DNA of 64,000 nucleotides from Brachynemurus nebulosus (lineage: Eukaryota; Arthropoda; Insecta; Neuroptera; Myrmeleontidae): positions 69,246,142-69,310,141 of the forward strand of contig JAPWDM010000003.1 in NCBI GenBank assembly GCA_035578155.1, in the 5' to 3' direction. This document shows positions 48,802-61,727 of the stretch, one piece after another. The notes below the pieces were generated by a model. It was not told the origin of the DNA, did no database searches, and saw only the letters and a list, made by a program, of their open reading frames with translations. Position 1 is the first letter of the stretch. Each line of letters opens with the position of its first letter. Made by a program: the position numbers and the translations under genes.

Positions 48802-50639
48802 TGTGAAATTAGAGTGATTATGACCGAACGGGTTGACTGACCGTTACCTAACGAATATTTTTTCGAAAAAAGACAAAATTTTATGTGTAAAACACAATTA
48901 GACTGCCATTTTTGAAATAAACTCTATATTCTATACGATAAAAACAAAATTTTAGACTAGAAAATAAAAATGTAATTTGTAAAAAGTGTTTTAGTTATCG
49001 AAATAATTTTTATTTCTTTCTTATGTTATATAAATTTTGAAGATATGCTTTTAAAACAAGACTGAATTTTAGAATTTTTCTATATAACCGTCCGGACCTA
49101 GCATTTACTTTTCTTTCTTAAAAAAAAAATAAACCAATTTTTGGCTAGATTTTTTATTTTTTTAAATATTTTAAAAAACTGGCATTTTTCTACCCAAAGT
49201 ATAGTTTTAATTAATGTTCTAAATATATAGAGTATTATAACTTAAATAACTTTAGGAAAGAGGTAAAAATTATTTGTTATAAAAAAGCTTGAAAGAAAAT
49301 TTGAATGTAAAATAATTTCAAAGAAAACAGACTAATGGTGCTATCTATTGATTTATATCTACAATAAACTAAATCGGTAATACAGTTCACGCAAACGTTA
49401 TCGAACAAATTTCATACATAACCTAAACCATTATTGGTATTTCAGTTGAAAACGTTACCTGAACCAACAGTGGTGTAATTTTCGATATTATTCGTATTTT
49501 TCGTTCATAGTGACATCTGCACGTTACAATTAAATGTTAACAACATTACCAACAGTTGTCAAGCTTTAATTTATTCGGAGGGAGCGCCGGGTAGATGCAG
49601 TTGTGAGTTATCTAAAATAGATGGCCCTATCTACATATAATTTTGCGAGGGGGGTATAAATGGTGCTGATTGTGAGTGCTGTTACAGACTAAATTGATAG
49701 GAAAAATATTCTTTCAAATTATTTTATAAACGTAAAATTGTACTAAATAGCTTTTTTTATTTCTTTTAAAGACATTTTTGTAAATATATTTCATATAGAC
49801 GTAAAAACAAAAAATTCGGTATATCTAAAAGAGATTTGGGCAAAGCCTGACAATTAATAAATTATTTTCATAAGATTGACTCGTTTTAAATTTTCTGCAA
49901 CAAATAAATATAAGAAAATTTTATCTAATTTCAAATTTTAAACAATTATTACTGTACAGATTTGAGAAAATTTTAAGAAACTCTAAATGTGGCTGAGCAA
50001 GAGATTAAATTTTAAAAATTTTATAAGAGATTTATATGTACTTAAAGAAGTAAAGACGAAAATATAAATTAATTATAAAATATTCGTGCATAATAGTAAA
50101 TATTAATTAAATATATAAAAAATTGTACTATTAGAGAAAAACTAAACAAAAAGAAAGAAAATTTTTATTTATAATCATATTCTGTCCTTTCCTATCTTGT
50201 ACAAAAATCATTGAATTATGTTTTAAACATTTTGTGTATTCGATAAATTTTACAAAAATAAAATTATTTTTATTTAATAATCGTTGTTTTTTTTCGTCAA
50301 CAAAATTCTATCTTTTTGTTGTATGTATCTTATATGTATTCTTTGAAATTCTATCAAAAATTAGTTTCGAAATAATTTAGTGTCTGTTTAGCACAATATC
50401 AAACATCAATTTGTTTCACCCTAAATAATTTTCCACATCGTTGAAGGACAATAATGCAAGAGAAGGGTAAAATTAGGCTTTTATACAAAACTTATACAAA
50501 GCTTTGTTTACTAAAAATAAATAACAGTACACATGTTGTCCTGTTATTATTATAAATATGTACGGTATGTTCCAAATACAATGTAATTATATGAGTAAAT
50601 AATTGAAGTCATAATCGTAGTTAAGGAAAAAATAAATTC
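48802..50639. other. Downstream flank without recognised gene
   Basis: AT-rich DNA after the Ig-FnIII gene with only short chance frames. Possible further 3' UTR at its start. Confidence 0.4.
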
Positions 50640-51162
50640 ACTGGTAATCTTCACTAATATGAGAGCTCTTTCTGATCCAATTAATGGATCTTTTATATTT
50701 ACGTGGCATAATTTACAGTCCAAAAAAAAAAGACAAATTGCATAATTAAGGTATAAGTCTATGTTCTTAACATGTAATATGATGCGGCATCTCTCCTTTT
50801 TGTTGGGATAGATGTTGCATGTTGCTATAGCAAGCATAGTGCGGAATTCTAACCTAAAATTTTATACAGTACTTTTAAAATATACCTAAATTAATAACAA
50901 AACTCATTTTCATTAAACCAATTAAATATACATTCTTAAATTCTAATGAATTAAATGCTTGATAAAATGTTATGTTAAAAAACCTACTTTTCAATAATAA
51001 AATGTTGGATAATTACTAAACTGATGGACTAATCATAAATGTTACCATATACAGCTTAAATAAATAACTTATTTTAAACATATAATCCATTAATAGCTTT
51101 ATCTATCAATCAACGAACGAACTATGGCTACTGCGGCATATCTCCCGCACTTACCCTACCTG
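50640..51162. mobile_element. Second, truncated copy of the TGCGGCATCTCTCC element
   Basis: It matches 11262-11818: cttcactaatatgag, ggatcttttatatttacgtg, gatgcggcatctctcc, ttctaatgaattaaatgc, then ggctactgcggcatatctcc and cgcacttaccctac at the right end. Several small differences from the 11-kb copy show older divergence than between the duplicated A blocks. The left terminal repeat is missing. Confidence 0.7.
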
Positions 51163-53785
51163 GGTTAATGTTCAATATGTTCAGCCTAGATTCTAAAATT
51201 TTGTTGTCAGTCCAAGGAAGAGAAAATTTGTATCTACCTAGTAGTTTACTTATGAATACTTCCAAAAGTTGTTACTAATTGACATATCACATAACTAAAT
51301 TCGAATATAGAACATTATGTACATATAGGAAAAAACTCTGTATTAAAAGAGTTGTGGATACAAAGTCGTGTAACCTTTTAAATATTAAAACACGTTATTA
51401 TCGCGCATATAAAGTGTTAAGATCGTCGGCCCTAAGTGTTACTTGCAATAAAAGGTCTGTTGTTCTTGTAGGCTATGCCTGGCTACGTTCATACTTTTCA
51501 ATAGATGTGGTTGTTGGGTGGTTCTTGGTGGATATCATAGACTAGAGAAAATCTGTCAACATCAGCTTCAACAACTCACAACAACAAGACAGACGCGAGC
51601 ATTGAAGTAAAAATAAAAGGAGGGTGAAACTTCTATTCATTTAAAATTGTTGAATAGTTGTTGCCACTGCGCAGTAGCTAGGAAGAAGATGGTGTAATTT
51701 TAATTGCCTTTTAAGTTTTTACATTAGAAAATTTTGTTCTGAAACTGAAGTGTAGTCGAATATTAAGAAATTCAGGTGTTGGAAAAGCAGTAAACATAAG
51801 CTTTAATTAACAGACTAATTAAATATATGCATGATTTAAATGTGGTAACTCCGAAAACGTAGAAAACGAATAAATGTAATATAATCCTTTAAAAGGAGGA
51901 TCTACTCAGGGTCTAAAATGATCTACATTTCGTTAAGTTTTCAAAATTTAACTGATTTTGATTTTATGCTTTGTGTTCAGAATAGAGTTTCAAGTTTGAG
52001 AACGGTAGGACACCGGTACCTGTCAGACGGCAAAAGCCTAAATTCGCTTCGGTGGAAGTGGAAAAAATATGAAAGTAGAAATGCTCCCTATTCTAGCTCT
52101 CAAAATTGGGACGAAATACTCATCTAGGATCAAAAATTCTTGTTTATATATTTAAATTTTTACAAAAGAGCGAGAAGTTCAGAAAATATGAAAGAAACCT
52201 TTACGTAAACTTTTTGGAACACAAATAAGTTGAATTTAAATAATAATTTGTAAAATATAAATGAAGTCTTGTTAACTCTTTCGAGTCTTTATGTATTATT
52301 ATAGGTAACTTTAAATAGTTAATTTATCGCTCATATAAGCTGCTACATAGTACAATGATTTTAATGCTTTTACTACTGACAAATGAACACTATTATTTTC
52401 TGTAAATACGGGCACGACACAACTGTAGTCAACAGACATTTTCACAATATTAACAATGCAATATAATGTAAAAGGTTTTTAAGGTTTAATGTTAACAACC
52501 TTCTACCTTCACTATAAAACATACATACATGCAAGTCTATACGTATATGACAAGGGAAATTTATTATTATAATTCTCATTTATTTTGTTCAAATTGTACA
52601 CTAAATAATCATTTGTTAAATAAAAGTTGAATAACGCCTTCGACGTTCAAGCCATTCCAGAGTAACAAATATTGTGAATGTGTTAAAGACCACACGATCA
52701 AAATCGAAGTCGACTTTATTGAATGAGCCGCGGCTATAGATGAACATGCGAAATCAATAATAAGAATACAAAAAATAAAATATAATAATAAATTATTGTC
52801 AAATCGAGTTCAAGATTAAAAAGTCAAAATATATCTCAGTTTAATAATTCAGTTATTGGACTCTCTGTGGCATGGGCGCCCATCCCTATGGGCAGGGAGT
52901 CATGGCCTCCCTAGCTAACCAGGATTGGAAGAAAATTAGAAAAGAGTAGTTCGAAGAGAGTAAAACGACGTTGTTTTTGTGGGTTATATATAGAATTTCT
53001 GAATTGCGGCATCCCTCTGTGGTCTACAGCTGTGCTCTATATAAAAGAAGGGAAAAAAGGAATAAAGCGAATGAAGGAATGAGACAAGCAAAAAAAAGGT
53101 CGCCAGGCTAATTTTGTGGGAGAAAATTTACAATTTACAACAAAAATTTAAAAAAAAGATCGAAAAAAAAGATTTTCCGAAATTTTTTGCGGAAGTTCAC
53201 ACCTTTCGGGGCCCCTCTGGAATCCATCATATGGGCGCCCATGCTCTGTGGCCCTTAAACCATGAGGAAAGTTCAGTAGAGCAAACCATGTTCCTTAATA
53301 AAGAAAAGCAGATACTTCACTTTGATCTTCCTGGGGTCAGGTAACTGCATCCAAAAAGTCGGTACCCCAGCTGCGATAATTCGTATTACTACTTAATTTA
53401 TCAAATTTACATTATTTCTAAAATAATATACAGTTGTGTCGATATTAACGATGGCCGGAATGTACAACAATGTTAGTATTGTTATTCATATTTTTACTAC
53501 CAAACTATATTTCTTTAGATTATGTCTAGTTGTAAAAAAACTTATGTTAATTTTTTTATTAGTTATTAAAAAGAGTTATTAGCATACAATTTAAAGAGTC
53601 TAGAAATTATTATGTAGAATCATTTTTTTCAAACATTAAGTTGATTTAATGGTGTTTTGTTTAGTCGATATTGGCGACTTCTGGCTGGTACTGATTTGTA
53701 CAGTCCATAAAGGGGATAAAATTATTTTTATTAGAAGTTTTTATTAAGAACTTATTTAAGGAAAGTTTATTGAACTTGTAAAACA
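51163..53785. other. Stretch without recognised gene
   Basis: Mostly AT-rich. A distinct GC-richer part at 52860-53345 contains the palindrome ATGGGCGCCCAT twice (52872, 53231), ctctgtgg three times and a tatataaaag word near 53038. It is probably a mobile-element fragment but I cannot class it. Confidence 0.4.
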
Positions 53786-54190
53786 CGTGGGGAGCGCCAA
53801 AAGTTCTCGGCCTAACATGATTAAACTTATTTAAAGGTGACGTAATTTATACTTACAGAAAGTATTAAGTCTCTATTAGTAATCATAAACGCAGTGGACG
53901 AGTTCACATGTGTTTTATTTATTCTGTTGTAAAAGTGTAAACTCAATATGTCGACCGTTTCAAAAATTGAATATCGTGCAGTCATAAAATTTCTTACAAA
54001 AGAAGGACAAACTCTAGAACAAATTAAGGACAGATTGGATGGTGTATACGGTAAAGCCGTGCCAAAGGTTTCGTTTGCGGTACGAGTCCCTCAACGACGA
54101 TGATCGTTCTGAACGTCCGGCAGATTCGATCACTTCCGAAAACATTGCTCTTGTAGAATCGCTACAAAGAATTTGCTTATTATTATAAAG
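53786..54190 (+). mobile_element. Truncated mariner-like element
   Basis: It begins near the terminus-like GGGGAGCGCCAAAAGTTCTC, runs through a 5' untranslated part and into a broken transposase start at 53948. After about 54190 the similarity stops in AT-rich DNA and no matching right terminus (GAGAACTTTTGGC) was found. The copy is therefore 3'-truncated. Confidence 0.65.
53948..54185 (+). pseudogene. mariner transposase N-terminal remnant
   Basis: ATG at 53948 opens MSTVSKIEYRAVIKFLTKEG, then QTLEQIKDRLDGVYGKAVPK, the first helix-turn-helix region of a mariner transposase (IEYRAVIKFLxKEGxxxxxI). A stop is met at 54101-54103, but the +2 frame at 54098 continues with DDDRSERPADSITSENIALV, matching the later DDxRSGRP...ENIA segment. 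So there is an inner deletion plus frameshift, and no DDD catalytic part. Confidence 0.8.
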
Positions 54191-55227
54191 GCATAGAGAT
54201 CCTTATCCCACCTTATAATAAGTGTATTGAAATAGAGGGCGGTTTAAAAATTTAATTTAAATCAGGGGTTCTTAAAGATGTCGGTGGGCCAAGGACATAT
54301 TTTAAAATAAGGAAAAGTACAACAAGAAAAATGAATTTGTTACTTATATAGAAAGTAAAACAAAGGCTAATTTTAATGTTAAATAAAAGTAAGAATTATT
54401 TTATACCTAGAATTGTGGAAAATTCCAGCTACTGAACTACGAAATCTCAATGCACTTGCAGAATTTTTCATTTATTTTACTCCATATGTGTATAATGCAC
54501 TTGTTTATAAGAGTTCAGTCAACGATTCAGTCAATTCTCTAAAACAATGTTGGAAAATTTTTAATAACTTTTAATCGTAACAGTCGTATGGTTGGTATGA
54601 AGCATTTAACTTATTATGATACGATATTATGTGGTGATATTACGCAAAACTCCAATAGAATTCGCTATTTCGTGTGCATTTACAATATTCACATTTAGTA
54701 ACATGAATAATTCTTCCCATGAGTTGTGCAGTTGAAAAATAAATGCAAAAATTAAAACGGAGAATCACAAAAACTTATTAGGAGCTGAAATTAAATCGAA
54801 ATTCTATAAAAACCATGGTAAAATTTCTTATCTTAAAATTCTGTTTTCAATTAAAGCATTCTTTTGTATACTTTAACCATTTTTAAATGGGATGACTTTT
54901 TAAGAGGATGTTATTAGTGATCATAAACTTTTAAAAAGTTGAATTATTTTATTGCTTGCAACAAATGCCACCCTATATTCTCTACAATTGTGTTTAAATA
55001 TATTACCTGTTTTACGATTGACGGTTCCTTTTAACACTTAAAATAGGCGAGTAGATAATCTGCTGCGAACAATACTAATGATTATTGCCGTACTTGAAAA
55101 GTCATCTCATTTAAAGATGGTTAAGGTATACTGAATGTTAATTGCACAGTTTAATGTTAGAGGCAAATTTACTTTTGTTAAATAAAGTATGTATATAGGG
55201 GAAGCTTGCCAGAATAGAACCATTTTT
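54191..55227. other. Stretch without recognised gene
   Basis: AT-rich. The word caggggttcttaaagatgtc with ggtgggcc at 54264-54291 resembles a hAT (Charlie-type) terminus, but no partner end was found. Confidence 0.35.
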
Positions 55228-55940
55228 TTTAAAAGCTTTTATTTAACTTGCTATGTTAGTATGTTGGTTTAGATCAAATCTTGGAATCCAAATTTAGACA
55301 GGTTCTAATTGAGCTAGAGATTCCAAATTTTACATACCGATCTAACCTTGATGACAATGCAGTATTGCATAATTAGTTTTACCCTAAATTGTCCCAAACC
55401 AAAATTGTTGATTTTTAGTCCTGTGCAACTTTTGGACACTTCGAATTGTCAGATATTGTCCATTGATTTTACATTGTAATTTTTTGTTTCCATAGTTATA
55501 TTTGATTAGGGTAAGTTAACCGATTAAAATATTATAGGTAAAAAAATTACTTTAATTTTTTTAAAATTAATTGTGATCAGACTAAAAAGTAGAAAATAAA
55601 TTAAAGTAAAAAAAATGTTTTTTAAGAAAAAGCTTTTATTTAAAAATGGGCTAAAAAAAATAAAATAACTTTTTAGTGAAGTTTGAAGCAATATGCAACA
55701 AAATTTATAAAAGCTTGAGGGGTTTAATTAAGTTTGGTAACTACTGAAAAGTAAAATAACTACACTTATATCCAAAACATCCAAAACAGAAATAATTAAT
55801 GATAACCCCTCAAACTTTTATAAATTATGTTGCATATTGCTTCAAACTTCACTAAAAAGTTATTTTATTTTTTTTAGCCCATTTTTAAATAAAAGCTTTT
55901 TCTTAAAAAACATATTTTTTAGTTTAATTTATTATATATT
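55228..55940 (+). repeat. Foldback repeat, copy 2
   Basis: Partner of 44590-45305, same orientation, with the same hairpin (55610-55735 pairing with 55800-55915). It lies downstream of the gene with no nearby exon. Confidence 0.85.
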
Positions 55941-57279
55941 CCAACTTCTGTAAACTTTAAGTTTGAAATTTTTTGCTGCCTCTTTAGTTGCGACTACTCA
56001 CTTTCCGAAATGCAACTGACGAGTTATTTACTTTAACTGACCAATTATCAGTGATTACAACCCTATCGATTACTCTTACGCTTTTTAAACTAAATGTTAA
56101 ACTTTTAGATGAGGTGTTAGCCTCAAGGTGCCATATTTGGAATAAGTGATAATTAAGAATAGGAAACCGCGTGTTTATAATCTGATTAATCTAATGGTGT
56201 AAAGTCTACAACAATTTTTAAAATCTGCGTTGCTAGATATGAGACTTTAGTTAGTTTAGTGAGCACGGCTCTGTAGAAGTAGCATATAATATCCCGGCCA
56301 CTTTCCCCTATTTATCTGGTATGTAATATACTTAGAGCACAAAGCGATATTTATTTATCCTTCATGTAAAACAACTTATTTTTAAACCAATACATTCACT
56401 CATAGAAACCACAAACAATACACCCAACAAGTGAGACAGAACGATTTTGTAGTCCATTGTTATGAACGAAGAAAAGTGAATAAAAAATACAAACAACGAG
56501 TGTACTACTAGAAAATAGACTCTATGGTGGATAGAACAGCAAGAACTAAGCATACTCGAGCAAAGCTGTAAACGGTGAACAGTTGGAGCGGCTGTTGGAT
56601 GAAGCTTTGTTAAAGCTTTTTGTTGTTTGAGAACCCGCGTCAATTAGCGTTGAAATTAAATTCAATTTACAAATTGAAAGCTATTCCACTATGAAATAAC
56701 GATCACACACAGCCACGCATACAGCTATAGAAATGTAACCGTATTGGTGGTAGTGACAGATGGATCGAGATAAATGCGAACAAAAAATTCGTGTTCGTTT
56801 TGGAAATATTGATTTTTGAGAAATGGTTGCGGAAATTCAAGATTTAGCATCGTAACTAGTTTAGAGAAATCATTGTATAATAACGCTTGGTAAGGCTTGG
56901 TAACCCGGTAATTTTTTTAATCTGTACCATTAAAATTCATAAGTGAAATAAAAAGTAGACATTTAGGAGTTCGAAACTTTTTCAAATTTTTTTCAAAATA
57001 TGTTTTCAAATTAACTGCGGGCAAAGTAATCGCCAAATGGCCACAGCAAAAATTGAATACAAAAAGGGAAAAAAGAAAAATGCCCCTGTCGCAGCATCCT
57101 GCAAATATAGCGAACTTCCCTTTATAAAAATGTTTTTCTCGGAAACTAGTTGACATAGAAAAAAGTTTAAAAACCTTTTTTATGTAATTTTTTCTTCTCT
57201 TTTAAATCGTGTAAAAAAATTTCGCAAAAATTTTTGATGGCTAATTTTTAAAAAAAAAGACTAATTTTTTGCAAGAACA

Positions 57280-57660
<381 letters not shown>

Positions 57661-57867
57661 AAATTTACGCCAATTTAAAGTTGAGATACGTGCGGATATG
57701 ATTTGATTCGGATGTTATTTTGGTCTGCAATTATTCTGTCGTTCGGTTGTTTTATAGCAGTCATTTTTTGTGTGAAGCAAATGTTCAGAACTAAAGTTTT
57801 ACGAAAATAAATCAATTTCAAAAGACAAATTTTTCTAAATCTATGTTAACCTGGAATGTTTGGTATG

Positions 57868-58075
57868 CAGGGCCGTGGAAAAAAATGGTGAAGTCTCGGG
57901 ATTAAATAGAATTTTTTTAAAAATTTTCTCTCAAAAGTTGCCTCTCAAGGCAAGGAAATTCTCAACTTTTTTCCCGAGGTCCCTAGGGGCTGATACCTAG
58001 GGGCCCCCTCCTCAAACTCAGGCCCCGAGGCTGTAATCCCGGCTACCCCACCCCCTCGTCGGACCTGTTGGTATG
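57868..58075 (+). repeat. Dispersed GC-richer repeat, second copy
   Basis: Inverted partner of 2080-2285, with cagggccgtggaaaaa at its left end and ggctaccccaccccctcg at its right. Confidence 0.55.
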
Positions 58076-59293
58076 TACTTAAATTTGAAGGAATTTCAAC
58101 GCTAATGCTAAGTTATAAAGATCAAAGTTTATAAATCATAATTTTTAACAAAATAATGAAAGCTTTTAGTAATTCTAAGTTTGCCTTGCAGAGGAGTAAA
58201 ATTCTAGGGAAAACTGTATCCCCACCGTAGTTCCGTGATCTTCACCGTCCGTTCTCTCCTTCTGAACAAAGCCAACGATTAAAAAGAAATCGTTTAATTT
58301 TTGTGGTTTAGAACGTTCAGTGATTTAATTTTTATTGCTTGCGAATGACATCATTCAGATAAATTGATTCAAAATCTTGTTCGGGAGTAGAATTCTAGCG
58401 CTAGAAAATTTTTGTCTGACTATTTCTGATTTTTCAAATCAAATAAATTGTAAGCAATTTTATAATCACTGCCTATATGTGATAAGTTAACAATCTTTAA
58501 CAACAAAAGATCATCACATTTTCCTGTTTTATAATAAACTCACCAAATTGAAATGTATGATTTCGACATCCACGCTAATATATATTGTGCTCTCACTCAC
58601 ACACATCCTTTTTTGCTTCTAGCTCTAGCTTTTGACGCAGACAAAAGACAATAAAATATTTTTGTGTGCAGTCATCTTTTTTGATTTTCGATCTCATTTC
58701 AAATTATTCTGTGGCAATATGACGATTTAAATTAATTTCGTTTCGCTTGAAATTGACTTATACATTACTTTATTCGAGAAACTTTTCGGTAGGAATAGAA
58801 AATGAAGGACGGATTTTATAAAACCACTAATTGAAATATTATTGGTTTTCCTATGTACATAGATGGAGTTTTAATCCGTATTAAGTAATATTATTTTAAT
58901 GATGTTAGTTGCTTTTATTTCCCTAAAATGGACTTGGGTGTTGTAAAGTGGAATTATTAATTTTGGTTTTCACATTTCAATAAATTTACAATCAAAATTG
59001 AATTTAGAAATTTTGTGAATAGTTTGTAATATGCTCGTACAATAATTTTTCGTTTTTAAAATATAATATTTTCGAAGGTTACGAATTGTTATCACGATAA
59101 ATTTTAAACCCTTATCCTTTTCAATATATTTTCCAGTGGTTTTTTATTCCTTTGTACTATAAAAACTAAGAATTATCTTAAACCAAGTAAATTATGTGAT
59201 TTTGACTTATAGCGTAAAACAATTAGACTTCTTTAAATATTGGATATATTCTATACCTATCAATACATTTTCGTCAGTTATGGTAACTAAAAA
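58076..59293. other. AT-rich stretch without recognised gene
   Basis: No coding or structural signal noticed. Confidence 0.4.
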
Positions 59294-59405
59294 TAGTATA
59301 TTACGTGACTGAGGTTGGAAGTTGCATATTACGAGCGAAAAAGGTACGCAAGAGCCGCGTAGCGCAAGTGTGTTATATGCCTTACAACCGGGTTACGTAC
59401 TATAC
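59294..59405. repeat. Short inverted repeat, AGTATATTACGTGAC type
   Basis: The left arm agtatattacgtgactgagg pairs with aaccgggttacgtactata at the right. It is structurally like the hairpins at 25501 and 47668-47775, with a shared outer agtatatt word. Confidence 0.55.
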
Positions 59406-59670
59406 TTTACGACTAACATGAAGTTCACAATAAACGATAAATTTGATACAAATACAATACATTAAGGAGGGGGTAAGGTTAATTCGTACAAAAAAAGGCA
59501 TGTTTTTTTATTTTTTTGCGACGACACAGTTAAAATCTCTTTATTAAAACCAATGGGACATGAAAGTATGATATTCGAAGAATATTATATAAAATTTTCA
59601 CGAAGAAATAATAAAAAATACAGTAATGGCAGCAATTATTCGAACGTGTCTCGGAAAAAAGTATAATTGC

Positions 59671-59977
59671 GGTGCCCCTCATAACTTAGTGCTGGATCAT
59701 CCGAAATAAAAAAATTAAAGTTCATTCGTTAGATAATAGTTTTCCTCAGGTAACGCTGGGAGGGTTTTTCGAAATTTCAATTTTTCACTTTTTTGAAACA
59801 CTTAGAACGGAAAAACTCGATTTTTGCGAAAAAAATTGGCTAATTTGTTATTGTAAAATAAAAATTATTAACAAATTCGAAAAACCTCTCCAGCGTTACC
59901 TCGTAAATTATGTACAGAAATAGTGTTCAAAATTTCAAATGGATCGGTGCTGTAGTTTTGAAGTTATGAGGGGCACC
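59671..59977. mobile_element. Foldback element GGTGCCCCTCATAACTT
   Basis: It begins GGTGCCCCTCATAACTT and ends with the exact complement. Inside, cctcaggtaacgctgggagg and tttttcgaaattt (59753-59790) pair with aattcgaaaaacctctccag and cgttacctcg (59873-59908). 307 bases, non-coding. Confidence 0.8.
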
Positions 59978-61281
59978 GACTTTGAAAACGTGAGCTGTGG
60001 GGAAAACGCTTTAAAGTTTTGAATACTTAAAAATTCTTGTATAAAACTGATATAGAATACTTACTGCTAAACTAAATTTTGTACCCTACACTGCTAAAAT
60101 ATACAGTACAGGTTAGTACTTCCATCGAAATTTCTATAATATAACTGAGAGAGAGAGATATATAGAGAGCGAAACATCTGCCAGGTAACAACAAAAATGC
60201 TTATAACTTCGTCAATTTTGCTCCAATCAACTTGAAATTTTGAGACAATATTCTTGAGATATTATGCATTCAATTAAAAAAATTAAAAAAATGCAAAAAA
60301 AATTATTTTAATACCTTACCCTGCCCTTAAAATTATGTAGAATTTGAAAATTAAAAACAAATGTAAACATTCAGTTGCTAGGTAAAATTTTTGTACAGAT
60401 TCCAAATTCCAATATAATATACAATATAAGAATAAATTAGTAAATGTGTAGTAACCTGTGGTATTTTACGTATATATGCGTGTAAAGAGCCATTTTTTGT
60501 ACAGCTGTATGTAAAAACATAGCTTACCTAGATAGTATTTTGTACAATAAGCAAGCAATTTCATATGGTAGTCGTAGATAAAATTTACTTATTGCCGTAT
60601 TTAACTAAAAAAATTAATAGCTTTCCAACTGTAATAGCCAAAAATTTTTTTTTTAGTCTACTTAAATTAAAAGTATATTGTTATAACAAAAATAAACTTG
60701 TATTTTATTAAACTGACAGAGACAAGTCAAAAACAAAATGAAAATCTTAAATCCGTATTATATTTGTTCAGTAGACAGATTTCTAAAAATTGTCTTCTTC
60801 ATTTCTTGTCAATATTGTTTTGTGCCATTCAAGTTCAAGGTATTGTGAATTATCGACAGTTCAATCAATAATCTATCTCCCTTTATTAAAACTTTTCATA
60901 TTTATTTAAATGTCATTTTTATCTATAAGAGTTCTTTTTTGTTTCAGGGAAAAAAAAAAACGGTCGACATAGGTACAATGCATATTTAAATTTCACTGAA
61001 TAGAAAGAAACATGTAATATTACTGATTGAAAAATTTTTTTTTGTAATATGGTAATCAACTTTCTGGCAATTTTAATAAATATCTTTGTTATATATGTAT
61101 GAGGTATATGCAGGTACAGTACACAACAAAATATTTACTGTAATTTGTTGTGGTACTCTGGTTCACTCCTTGAACACTTTTGGAGCACCCAACTTTCCAA
61201 ACGTGTGTTTTCAAAATAATAAGATAGAAATTTTCAGAAACAATAATCTATTTAATAAATTAAGATGTGATTAACAATATT
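59978..61281. other. AT-rich stretch without recognised gene
   Basis: A (GA)n run lies at 60146-60160. Nothing else recognised. Confidence 0.4.
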
Positions 61282-61633
61282 TGTTAAAAAGAATATTTCT
61301 TCAAATCCAGCTATTCCATCAATTCCGTTCGATTGACCACAAACGTCCACTGACTAGCCACTCCGGTTTCCAATTGCCTGATCCACTTCTCGATTTTCAC
61401 TGCCTGTTCCACTCCTCGCTCCAACACTTGATATTCACTAGTCTTCGACGTAACACTCGATTTTCAACTGATGATCATCGTCTGGCGTGACCGACTTTTA
61501 TACCCATCTGAGTGCTGACGTTTTGTTGTTGTGATGTTGGTTACGTGCTTGTTTTCTTCATTGTAGAAATTCTCGATGATTCTGGAATGTTCCACTATTA
61601 CATAAAAGTGGAAAGAAAAAAGAGTTACTAACA
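61282..61633 (-). mobile_element. Probable solo LTR of an LTR retrotransposon
   Basis: On the minus strand this 352-base segment starts TGTTAGTAACTC and ends TTTTTAACA, the TGTTA/TAACA form common to LTRs. It has a GGGTATAAAAGTCGGTCACG promoter-like word near its middle and is much richer in GC than its surroundings. No primer-binding site follows the end and no purine tract precedes the start, so it looks like a solo LTR. Flanking 5-base direct repeats are not evident, which weakens the call. Confidence 0.5.
61497..61503 (-). promoter_or_regulatory. TATA box inside the putative LTR
   Basis: TATAAAA on the minus strand in the context GGGTATAAAAGTCGG, with a CATCAGTTG initiator-like word about 30 bases downstream, the usual layout of an insect LTR promoter. 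Confidence 0.5.
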
Positions 61634-61650
61634 AAAAAGAAAGTGTAGAT

Positions 61651-61727
61651 CGTCGTTGCCGATGGGGATTGAACCCGGGCCCTTGGCATCGGTGGTCCGA
61701 CTACTTCACCACTGCTCCACCGGGCCG
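61651..61727 (-). repeat. tRNA-derived SINE head
   Basis: The minus strand reads GGCCCGGTGGAGCAGTGG, an A-box-like start, and about 45 bases later CCCGGGTTCAATCCCC, a good B box (GGTTCAATCC). Spacing and order match an RNA polymerase III promoter derived from a tRNA. It lacks paired acceptor ends and a normal anticodon arm, so it is a SINE head rather than a tRNA gene. The body downstream on the minus strand is cut off by the LTR boundary at 61633. Confidence 0.7.

Noticed and set aside
54264..54291. caggggttcttaaagatgtc word like a Charlie-type hAT end
   Set aside because: No second terminus or 8-base duplication could be found, so it is mentioned only in the block description.
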